A DNA stretch of 64,000 nt from Symbiodinium natans (lineage: Eukaryota; Sar; Dinophyceae; Suessiales; Symbiodiniaceae): positions 335,501 to 399,500 of the forward strand of contig CAJNDS010001846.1 in NCBI GenBank assembly GCA_905221605.1, given 5' to 3'. A program made the translations under genes and the position numbers. How positions within the stretch are numbered: position 1 is the stretch's first letter; each line of letters starts with the position of its first letter. The notes under the pieces are model-generated. The model worked only from the letters and a program-made list of their open reading frames with translations, was not told the origin of the DNA and ran no database searches. This document shows positions 12,875 to 21,000 of the stretch, in pieces.

Positions 12875-13022
12875 TAATGCAATAGAAAAAAGCTGCCTTC
12901 ACCAATTCTAAAGGACTATGGCAACACCTACGATATTTAGGAGGGGCGCTTATTTGCTCAATGGTATCTATTTCGTTGATTACCTCAACGCATTCAGTAT
13001 ATGTTATTTTACTTTCTTCCAT
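12864..13022 (-). CDS. 52-residue small protein
   Basis: The frame starts at ATG 13022 and ends at 12864, overlapping the start of the next gene by 11 bases. The N-terminal half is acidic, reading EESKITYTECVEVINEIDTI. The C-terminal half has RRCCHS. No family is recognised. It is the first of three successive overlapping minus-strand frames, divergent from the ATPase gene, whose ATG lies only 37 bases away at 13059, so the two strands probably share a promoter region. Confidence 0.4.
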   Translation of the reverse strand: MEESKITYTECVEVINEIDTIEQISAPPKYRRCCHSPLELVKAAFFYCINER

Positions 13023-13058
13023 ATACTTTAAAAAAATAAAATCTATGTATTTTTCTTA
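13023..13058. promoter_or_regulatory. Short divergent intergenic gap, putative promoter
   Basis: Only 36 AT-rich bases separate the divergent small gene (start 13022, minus) and the ATPase (start 13059, plus). Any promoters for the two must lie here or inside the coding sequences. No specific motif is identified. Confidence 0.3.
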
Positions 13059-13543
13059 ATGACTACGCCTATAGTCAGACCAGTTAATGTAAAGGAATAC
13101 GACTTTAGACAATCTAAATACGATGTGGCGCCTAGATTGCCCGCGTCTATGATTATATCGGCACCACCAGGTTCAGGTAAAACAATTTTGCCTCAGTCAT
13201 TAATTTTAGATATTTATAGAAACTGCTTTGCTCGTATCTACATTTTTAGTCCTTCTATTAGTGTAGATAGTATACGGACACCTGTAGAGAAATACAGAAA
13301 AGACGAAATGAAAGTAGATACCGAAAAGGAGCAGTGCTTCTTTGAAGAATATACCGCATCAGATGTACAACAAATCATAGAAAACACCACAAGGTCATAG
13401 AATACCAGAAGAAAAAAGACCATAACACATTACATTCATGCCTACTTGTAATAGACGACATGGCAGATAATGAAAAATTCAGCAGACATCCCTTACATAA
13501 CGCCTTGTTGAATTCGTACATTGTTTTAGACATGTTGTTATAA
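13059..13543 (+). pseudogene. A32-like packaging ATPase, frameshifted and truncated
   Basis: The first frame, from 13059 to 13400, has the P-loop SAPPGSGKT at residues 34-42, preceded by a hydrophobic strand. It is followed by IYIFSPSISVDS, the strand and turn usual in this family. Near 13390 the frame is lost. The second frame holds LLVIDDMAD at about 13440-13465, a Walker B motif of the FtsK/HerA-type genome-packaging ATPases of Polintons, virophages and large DNA viruses. It ends at a stop at 13541. The family is normally about 220-280 residues; the sensor and C-terminal strands are missing. In active elements the enzyme drives DNA into the capsid; this copy cannot encode a full protein. 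Confidence 0.7.
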
Positions 13544-13554
13544 ATCTGTTCCGT

Positions 13555-13806
13555 TCATACTGGTATAGTTGCATCAATGGAGCTTGTAACTAGATTTTGT
13601 GTGTTAATCCTGTATCGTATGCTCTTCTTTTTAATGTAAAGTTTCAGATACAAATCGGATACGATACAACCAGTAAATCTTACTTGTGGCTCATATCCTG
13701 CTGTCTTGCTTTCGTAAAACAACTGGGTTAAGTCATTGCCATCGTAAATTAGCGTGTAATGGTCTTTCTCTCTGAATTTCTTGAGGTCATTTGAGGACTG
13801 TATCAT
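13555..13806 (-). CDS. Hypothetical element protein, possibly a fragment
   Basis: The 83-codon minus-strand frame begins at 13806. It has alternating charged and hydrophobic residues suggesting beta structure, such as DHYTLIYDGNDLTQLFYES and DLYLKLYIKKKSIRYRI. It lies head to tail against the truncated ATPase. A capsid or other structural role would fit the setting but nothing in the sequence shows it. It may be the start of a longer gene now broken. Confidence 0.35.
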   Translation of the reverse strand: MIQSSNDLKKFREKDHYTLIYDGNDLTQLFYESKTAGYEPQVRFTGCIVSDLYLKLYIKKKSIRYRINTQNLVTSSIDATIPV

Positions 13807-13865
13807 TTTGTATTCAGTGGGTTCGTCATTTTCGTTTATGTGATAATCCCTTCAACCTTTTATTA

Positions 13866-14140
13866 AATGAAACCCTAATAATAAAAACACTTTCCGGAAA
13901 ATCCTGCCGAAACCAACCCCGCCTTTAAAACCCTATTCCGAATTAGGGGGGGGGGGGGTGGGGTTCAGGCCTCCAAGAAACCCCTCAACACCAATAAAAC
14001 CCTCAGAGGGTTACTTAAGTTGATTACTTGATTAACCCTGAAGTCTAATGAATTATGACATGTCGATAAGAATACACCCGAATAATAAAAACACTTTTCG
14101 AATTTTTAAAGGGGGGGGGGGGGGGGGGGGGGGGGCCCGT
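13866..14140. repeat. Paired AATAATAAAAACACTTT repeats with G-runs
   Basis: Two copies of AATAATAAAAACACTTTYCG, at about 13870 and 14082, each stand shortly before a run of G: 13 at 13946-13958 and 25 at 14111-14135. No gene is seen between them. They could be a regulatory repeat or the result of a local duplication. Confidence 0.55.
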
Positions 14141-14199
14141 TTAACAAAAGGGGGAAGGGATTAATCCGGGGATGCCTTAACTGATACATCTTGATTCTC

Positions 14200-15114
14200 A
14201 TGGATTGCCACCATCTGCCGTAACATCTGCAGATTGTCATTTGCTGTGTAGATATGATTATTTTTAACTAGGGCATATCATGTCGGGATATAGTGGTTGT
14301 ATTTGGTTGGTGAGTATTTGAAAATGGGTTTTATGAAGGAATTAAGAATCCTTGCTTGATTGCCGTAGTGTTCAAACACTGGCACCATATCCTGCATTGA
14401 CCCTTCTCCTCTCGCCCATTAGCGTTTTCTTATACCAATCGGCTATGGTGTTAAACCAACATTCGTTTTCTTTGTAATGCTTTGCATTTGTCGCTTCCTT
14501 AAAGGTTTCAAGTCCGGGGTCTAAAGGTGTTTGAATATAGATGTTATACTTAAATTAGCGGTATTTGTTGGTTTCTCCTGTTCCGGTTTGAAGTCTGTGC
14601 CGCCTTCTACTTTCTCAAGGCCTTTCATTTGAATACATTCTACATACTGCTTTATATGATATAGGTCATCTTCTACAACTGGGTCTTTGTTGAAAGTATC
14701 CATTAACTTTGAAAGTGTAGCTTTCGTTACGCTTCCCCACCAAGTCCTCTATACATTTTGTTGCCTTTACAGTTGCGGTTTTGGGTTCTCCCCAGAAATA
14801 GATTAACGGCCGGCCTTTAGCATCTTTGAAAGCGGTTTTAATGGCATCATCTCTCTCCAACTTAAGCTTCTAAAACATTACATCTATAGAGTAGATACTG
14901 GCGGTGTTTCGGTTTCTTGTTTTCCTTCTTTGCTTCCTGCATTCGTCGCCCTAGGGGTTCCTTGTCGTGGTGTGTCGTGGATTTTGTCGTATGCGTTGCT
15001 TGCTTTCGTCTTTTGTTTGTCGGTTTTTGCGGTTCTAAACTGTCTGATTAAATTATCTGCGGTGGTGAATTGCGCTATTTTACGGTCTTCATAGAAGCTG
15101 ATTAGATTTTGCAT
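14200..15114 (-). pseudogene. Broken multi-part gene, possible polymerase-like N-terminal region
   Basis: Several successive minus-strand frames follow one another: 15114-14884 (76 codons), 14860-14666 (64), 14703-14521 (60), then shorter pieces to about 14200. They share the same Lys/Glu/Asn-rich composition and abut or overlap, as expected of one gene cut by frameshifts and stops. Readable pieces include FYEDRKIAQFTTADNLIRQF, GRPLIYFWGEPKT and ENECWFNTIADWYKKTLMG. A divergent family-B polymerase N-terminal region would suit the element and vaguely fits the pieces, but no catalytic motif (YxDTDS, or SLYPS) is present, so this remains a guess. Confidence 0.35.
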
Positions 15115-15340
15115 TTTTGTTCTAGTGCTTTGGGTTAAACAAGTCTTAGGTTGTTTGTAGGGCTTTCGTGTTACGCTTAATAGTTTTGCTCATATAACTA
15201 TATAGTTGCTATACAAAATATGTTTGATGTTGTTTTCAAATGAGTTTCTTAAGTTTTTCCACATTTTCTAAATATTTTTAAATATATTTTGTGAAGAAAA
15301 TGAATTTAAAGAAATACAAAATAATATATAGTATAGTAAT
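15115..15340. other. AT-rich divergent spacer of the element
   Basis: Very AT-rich, with AAATATTTTTAAATATATTTTG near 15270. It lies between the minus-strand broken gene and the plus-strand frame at 15341, so divergent promoters are plausible. No conserved box is named. Confidence 0.35.
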
Positions 15341-15610
15341 ATGGTCAATAAAAACCCCGAGGATATGACTTTAGATGAAATAAAAGAACAACTGGCAACA
15401 TATAACCGACTCTACTATAACTTACGCAAAGATGATGAACAATACATGCAAAAAAAATAACGCGATGCTGGACTGAGACACGCACGGAAGAAACGAATTA
15501 AGGAATATGTTCAAAACAATAATATTAATCAAGAAGACTTAACCGAAAGGCAAATTACCAAGATTATGAACGATAAAAAGCCGTCGGGTGAAAGAGAGGC
15601 GGAACAATAG
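15341..15610 (+). pseudogene. Small basic element protein interrupted by an in-frame TAA
   Basis: From ATG 15341 the frame is open for 39 codons, meets TAA at 15458-15460, then continues in the same frame to TAG at 15608-15610. Both halves are Lys/Glu/Asn-rich and helical, with DMTLDEIKEQLATYNRLYY before the stop and LTERQITKIMNDKK after it, so the TAA looks like a point mutation in a single ~89-residue protein. It lies just upstream of the integrase on the same strand. No family is recognised. Confidence 0.45.
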
Positions 15611-15711
15611 AGTATGATATGGTCAAGTGCAAAATAATTATGCCGATGGTTGATGAAAAATGATGATTTAAGAAATTATATTGAATCACTATATTTACTT
15701 ATTTATATGAG

Positions 15712-16633
15712 CGAGAAGCAGAAAAATAGTTAATGATGCGTATTTTGATAAAGCCGGCTTCGGGAGTAAACCCAGAACACTAGCTGAAGCACGGGAGAAA
15801 GACAAAACTATAACAATATGCGATATTAACGCGTTTTTCAGAAACATAACGTTGAGCAAAAAGGAAAAGCCAGTAGGTCAAACCAGTTTTATCGCCCCCC
15901 CCCCCCCACCCACTCCGCCTATGAATGTCAACTGGATTTGTTTTTAATAAACGAGTTGGATGAACAAAAGTTTGGGGTACGTATGTTCATGATTGATGTA
16001 TTTGATAAACTTATGCATGTGGTGCCTCCAAAAGGAAAAAAAGGAAGAGAATTTAGCGAGTGGGATGATTGAGTGTTTAAACAAGATGGGAAAGACACCC
16101 GAGACAATTTATACAGACGACGAGGGAGCAATGAACGAGGAGGCGATACACAAGTATTTGAAGGATGAAAACATAGAACATCACAGAACGAGGGCACACC
16201 CAAATTTTAGTGAAACAGCCATCAGAACGTTTAAAGATATGTTGTATAGGATTTTGGAAGCGGATGTGAAAAAGGAAAACAAAACATCCAATAGCCAAAT
16301 TACATATTAGAAATATTACTAACTTGTAATAATCAAATGAAGCACTCGGCCACGGGATTTACACCGAAAGAAGCCCGCAGACCCAGCAATCAATTCAAAG
16401 TGAAATTAAATCTAACGATGAACGGAAAGAAGAACCGCGTATATCAAGATAGATGTAGGTGATGAGATTAAGATATTTAGGAAACGAAAACCAAACGGCA
16501 AAAAAAGGGTCGGAAATTACAGCCGAAATACTTATACGATAGAAAATATTGAAAAAACAAACTAGGTCAAAACTATTATAAAATTTGCGGTAATGATAGG
16601 CAGTATCTGAGATTTGAACTACTGAAAGTTTGA
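15712..16633 (+). pseudogene. Retrovirus-like (rve) DDE integrase, multiply frameshifted
   Basis: Pieces in successive frames follow the order of Polinton-type integrases. First comes a helical N-terminal part (about 15727-15890), then the first catalytic Asp in YECQLDLFLINELDEQKF (about 15920). Next is MFMIDVFDKLMHVVPPKGK, the second Asp in ETIYTDDEGAM (about 16105), and the Glu in FSETAIRTFKDML (about 16215). Then come HSATGFTPKEAR (about 16340) and a chromodomain-like C-terminal piece ending QYLRFELLKV at the stop 16631-16633. All three acids of the DDE triad survive but in separate frames. At least four frame breaks and a 13-C run at 15895-15907 interrupt it. The enzyme inserts element DNA into the genome; this copy is inactive. 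Confidence 0.75.
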
Positions 16634-16634
16634 G

Positions 16635-17811
16635 GGTAAGCACACTCCATTTTCTTCACGATCACCGGTTGGGCGTATGACTCTTCCCATAAAATTGTCT
16701 CCAAAGAATGCAAGCTGACCATCTGCTGCCTCTGCGGCTCAAGTATGACAATGACCCACTATACTGGTTCCAAATCTCCTGGGACGTCACACTGCCCAAA
16801 TTGATTCCGTCCAAAGCAGACGAGCTGACCATCTGCCCGCACTGCACAAGTATGATAAGCGCCTGCTGAGACTGCCAAAACTGGTCCCAAATCTGCTGGG
16901 ACGTGACACTGCCCAAATTGATTCCGTCCAAAGCAGACGAGCTGACCATCTGCCCGCACCGCACAAGTATGATCAGCGCCCACTGAGACTACCAAAACTG
17001 GTCCCAAATCTGCTGGGACATCACACTGTCCATAATCGTTGTCTCCACCAAAGCAGACGAGCTGACCATCTGCCCGCACTGCACAAGTATGATAAGCGTC
17101 TGCTGAGACCGCCAAGACTGGTCCTAAATCTGCTGGGACGTCCAACCGATAATCAGAAAAGCGGACGAGTTGACCAGCTGACCGTATTGCACAAGTATGC
17201 GAATGGCCCGCTGCGACTGCCAAAACTGGTCCCAAATCTGCTGGGACGTGACACTGCCCAAATTGGTTCCGTCCAAAGCAGACGAGCTGACCATCTGCCC
17301 GCACTGCACAAGTATGATAAGCGCCTGCTGAGACCGCCAAAACTGGTCCCAAATCTGCTGGGACGTCACACCGCCCATCACGGTTGTTTCCAAAGCAGAC
17401 GAGCTGACCATCTGCCCGCACTGCACAAGTATGATAAGCGCCTGCTGAGACTGCCAGAACTGGTCCCAAATATGCTGGGACGTCACACTGCCCAGCATGA
17501 TTGTCTCCAAAACAGACGAGCTGACCATTTGACCGCACTGCACAAGTATGCTCACTGCCCACTGAGACTGCTGAGACTGGTTCGAAATCTGCTTGCAAAC
17601 CACGCTGCACACGTCCGCTGGAGCTGAATACACTCTTCCTCACTACACAACTGTTGCAAACCCGAACATCTCCGGAACGTTTGCTTGGCCCCGGGAAACG
17701 TGACTGACCCTGTGTGCGAACGCACCAGGAGCCAGGACGCACCGCAAGAAAAGACTGGAAGAGCGCCCTTTGTGCCATAAAGAAAAAGGCAAATGCCCGG
17801 CCAGCTTTCAT
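16635..17811 (-). CDS. RCC1-repeat protein (seven beta-propeller repeats)
   Basis: A 350-codon frame runs from 17811 to 16759. After an N-terminal part of about 85 residues it holds seven repeats of about 38 residues, each like AGAYHTCAVRADGQLVCFG followed by GQCDVPADLGPVLAV. That is the RCC1 blade pattern, expected to fold as a seven-bladed propeller. The fourth repeat is shorter and less regular. Below 16759 an eighth, decayed repeat can be read in another frame (GQLAFFGDNFMGR). RCC1-like propellers act in chromatin/Ran exchange, ubiquitin ligases and light signalling; which applies is not shown. Tandem RCC1 genes are abundant in dinoflagellates. GC content is higher than in the adjoining element DNA, yet the gene lies inside the terminal inverted repeats, 130 bases or less from the integrase stop. 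Confidence 0.75.
16759..17560. repeat. ~117-base tandem repeats encoding RCC1 blades
   Basis: The repeats are highly similar at the DNA level; GCAGACGAGCTGACCATCTG recurs in most units at about 117-base spacing. High identity suggests recent unit duplication or conversion. Confidence 0.85.
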
Positions 17812-17908
17812 GGCTGAGAGGTGGATGCTTGAGGAAATGCTCCAGTGAGGGTGCGGTTGAAGCTGAAAACGCCATTTAGACGCTCAGCTAATTCTATGCG
17901 ACAAGTAT

Positions 17909-18287
17909 CCTTATTCCTATTATAGGTATTTTATTTGAGAAGACCATGTCCATTTTCAAGGCTAGGGATTTCGGGTTACTACTTTCGGGTTTTTCCATGG
18001 GGGTTATTGGTGTATGGAGTTCGGGTTGGGGTTTTTCTATGTGGTTGCATATGGGTCTTTTGGTGGTTCCATCATGTGGGTCTTTTGGTAGTTGAGGCAT
18101 AGGTTGTTATGGTTTTGGGTCTTCAGGTGGGTATTTCCTAGGGTTCTACCTATTGGTCTTGGGTTGGTTGAAGGTTGAGGTCTAGGTTGTTATGGTTTGG
18201 GTGCTAGGTCAGAAAGTGGAAATGGTAGTTGCTAACTCTGTAACTCTACTATGTACCTCCACTATAACTCGACCATGAATCCTACTA
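17909..18287 (-). repeat. Right terminal inverted repeat
   Basis: It is the inverse of 10930-11327. The inner edge CCTTATTCCTATTATAG (17909-) mirrors CTATAATAGGAATAAGG (ending 11327), and the outer part holds GGTAGTTGCTAACTCTGTAA. It runs directly into a CCCTAAA array at 18288. Confidence 0.8.
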
Positions 18288-18319
18288 CCCTAAACCCTAA
18301 ACCCTAAACCCTAAACCCT
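18288..18319. repeat. Interstitial telomere-type CCCTAAA array
   Basis: Four or more perfect CCCTAAA units abut the right inverted repeat of the element. Confidence 0.95.
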
Positions 18320-18462
18320 TCTATACTATCACCCAAAAACGCGCGGAAAAAAGATGCAGCTGACGCCACCTCGGAGCTCCCGGAGCCCTGGCCGATGGGC
18401 AGCACAGGCAAGTCCACGCGGCCAACCGGGCTCAGGCCTTAAGAAGCCGGCTCTTTACACTC

Positions 18463-18547
18463 TTTAGGGTTTAGGGTTTTTGCAGCGATGGTTTAGGGTT
18501 TAGGGTTTAGGGTTTAGGGTTTAGGGTTTAGGGTTTGGGGTTTAGGG
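18463..18547. repeat. Interstitial telomere-type TTTAGGG array
   Basis: Two TTTAGGG units at 18463-18478, then about eight more at 18491-18547. The orientation is opposite to 18288-18319, so a ~140-base segment lies between two outward-facing telomere-like arrays. Confidence 0.95.
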
Positions 18548-18549
18548 GC

Positions 18550-20200
18550 GTTAGACTCACAGGAAGCATCATGTCTAAGGCAAGAGCATTGACCCGGCAT
18601 TTTGGCTGCGGAGTCTTACCATTCAGATTGTGAGGATTCCTCTGAAGAGTATTCTGGGCAGAAAGGGGTGTTCTAGGTATTCGAGGTCTTCTATACGTGG
18701 TTCTAGGTACTGACAGGGATTCTAGATGTTTTTTCATGTACTGTAAGGGTATTACAGGCATTTTCGTTGCAATGTTAGTATGGTTAATATATGTTAACAT
18801 AGCTACAGTACTATAGTCTACACTGCCATGCGCTGCTCTCTCTCTCTCGCGCCCGATATGGGCTCTCCGACCCCCCTTGGCGCGCTGTTGTGGTAGTAAC
18901 ACTGGCTTTTTTTGGGTGTTCTTAGCAACCCAACATAGACACTGCACCCTCTATGAGTGGTTAAGATTTTCAGGGTTTAGGGTCGTGCTAGGAACTCTCT
19001 CGACAAGGAACCCAAGCATAGAAACCGCCCTCACGATACCATCACCACCAGTAAACATTCGACTCATGAACCAGGATGCCAAAAACCCTAAACCCTGATG
19101 ACCTCATATAAGGGAACACTGAGCAGGTGGCCGCCGATTGAGCGACTGAAAGATGCCGTTGACAAGGAGCGCTTTGGACTGACGAGAGCCACCAGAATCA
19201 ACGGTCTTATGGGATAAAGACACAATCAGAATCAGCAGACATGGTGATACACACACGTTAAGCATTTCGGATTGCACAACTACCACATGCAGCGTAGATG
19301 CCGCAGCGAAGCATCTGAGCTAATGACGGAGCTACTCTTGAAATGGTCATTTGCTCTGTCGCAGGTCCTGCCTGAAAGTGGCTGTCATCTCCTGCTGCCG
19401 CATGCTCCTGTCGTTCTGCGCGCACGCTTGCAGCAGTTCTGACACGAAACAGCATGAAACAACACATGATGGATTGCTGCAGATTCTCATGCCAAATTCA
19501 AAACGTGGACTGCAGCGCAACCTCAAGGCCAGCTGCTCTGCTTGCGCCTGTTCGGACTGAATTGCCACAAGTGCCACAAGTGCCACAAGCACCAGCAGCT
19601 GAAGGAGACCTGCCTCTTCATGGGCAGAGTGAGATTCATGAGCCTTGCGATGCCACGCCTGGGGCAATGTGATGCTGACGAGGCAGAAGAAGTGTCCAGC
19701 GCGTCTTGTCAAGGCCCAAGCTCCCTCAAAAGTCTCCTTGGTGCGGCCTCCGCCTGATGCGTGGCTCGGTTCCCCCCCCTACAGGCCGCGAGTCCGTATA
19801 AGCAGGAGAGACGCCACATCCACCACAAAGCAGCTTGAAGCAACTGGAAACATCGCAGCCACCGGTTGAGGAAGGGACTCTTGTAGGGCTGGATGATGGT
19901 GGAGCCTTCTTACAAGAGCCCTAGGACTTGATGGGCTCTTCTGCAGTTCCGCGGCTTCTGCTTCTTACGTATTCTGACGTGAGCAACTCTGAATCCGAAT
20001 GTCCCTGTGTTTGCATTCTCAGGATTCTGCCGGCCCTCTCTAAGGCCGCAAGAAAAAGAGTTGGGGCTGCGGCTCCAGAGAGCTTCGGTGTGGGGCTGCC
20101 GGCGGAACCTGAGAGCAGCTTGCTGGACTCGGCTCTTGTGTGCATGCTTTAACTTCCAAGAAGGGCGCTGCGGCTCCGCAGGTTGGCCTCATGAGGTCAG
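18550..20200. other. Unassigned region with small telomere-like inverted pair
   Basis: No gene is supported. CAGGGTTTAGGGT near 18969 and its reverse complement ACCCTAAACCCTG near 19085 bracket ~130 bases. Short CT runs occur near 18836. Open frames at 19250-19860 overlap on both strands without a domain. Confidence 0.4.
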
Positions 20201-20212
20201 CACATAGTTTAG

Positions 20213-20518
20213 AGGTTAGGGTTTAGGGTTTAGGGCATGCCTTCCAGGTTTTGTTGCATGGTCTTGCTCAGGGTTCAAGAAAGCCGGTGATGTGTTCACA
20301 GATGAACAGAGGCTTCGGCGCGATGCCCCCATGGGATTCGCCAGCCTCGTGAGCAAAGACTGTGCGGCCGCCTGCGACATGTCTTGGATGCCCGAGACGC
20401 CCACAGATCCCGTCTGGACTTCACGGGCTTGGCCAGTTGGTTCTCGAAGATGGTGTTGGTAGGATGCATCTTCACCCTCTCAGTTTCAACTGCGAGAGTA
20501 CTTTTGAGTGAAAGACAG

Positions 20519-20565
<47 letters not shown>

Positions 20566-21000
20566 TTGCCGCTCGCAAGAGAGCTCTTTTCCAATGCGCT
20601 GCTGAGCCAGATGCTGATCGCAAAAGTCGATGGTCATCGGGCCTGAAGTCTAGAGAGGGAGAGAGAGAGAGAGAGAGAGAGAAACACGAAAAAGCGCTGA
20701 ACATTTTTCGGTGTCTGATTCGGTGTTTTGTTGCAAGGTCTTGCAGCGTTTCAGGCTTACACGTACCGTAAACTCTCGGCTTGAGCTTCGCACCGTAGTC
20801 CGGCCACCAAATGCCTTTCACGTACCTGAGCGAAGGAGCTTCACCGTGGACTGCTCTTGACATCCACACTCTTTCCATCAACGAGCATGCCTTTCTGACA
20901 GGTTCTTTCCCAGTTAGCCTTGGCCTCCGACTGATTGGCCTTAGCAGGCGCGTAGATGTGCTTCACTTCCCCATATCGATCCATCGTGGTGTATGACCTT
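20213..21000 (-). CDS. Hypothetical multi-exon gene fragments
   Basis: Several minus-strand stretches look coding though they lie in different frames. About 20995-20850 reads MDRYGEVKHIYAPAKANQSE and GKSVDVKSS. About 20830-20720 has GIWWPDYGAKLKPRVYGTCK. About 20640-20570 has MTIDFCDQHLAQQRIGKELS. About 20490-20420 has KMHPTNTIFENQLAKPVKSR. They are separated by GA/CT microsatellites that look intronic. A TTTAGGG tract at 20215-20234 follows the last piece. No family is recognised with confidence; exon borders are not given. Confidence 0.3.
20522..20684. repeat. Two GA microsatellites
   Basis: (GA)n runs at 20522-20555 and 20651-20684 lie about 100 bases apart, probably inside an intron of the minus-strand gene fragments here. 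Confidence 0.9.

Larger units (their letters stand above)
10905..18287. mobile_element. Degenerate Polinton/Maverick-like or related viral element with inverted terminal repeats
   Basis: Base composition shifts sharply to AT-rich at about 10.8 kb and back at about 16.65 kb. Degenerate inverted repeats of about 0.4 kb lie at roughly 10930-11327 and 17909-18287, so the full unit is about 7.4 kb. Between them are a broken packaging ATPase, a broken retrovirus-like integrase, a zinc-ribbon protein and small unknown genes on both strands. ATPase plus integrase plus terminal inverted repeats is the core of Polinton/Maverick and related polinton-like elements, which are usually 15-25 kb. I recognise no capsid gene, protease or complete polymerase. 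The copy is frameshifted in several genes and looks dead. The exact outer ends and any target-site duplication are not resolved. Confidence 0.7.

Noticed and set aside
17187-17627. 146-codon plus-strand frame with repeated LRLPKLVPNLLGRDTA-type units
   Set aside because: It is the antisense shadow of the RCC1 tandem repeats.
20384-20771. Plus-strand frames rich in Arg-Glu over the GA runs
   Set aside because: They are produced by the microsatellites; neighbouring protein-like pieces are on the opposite strand.
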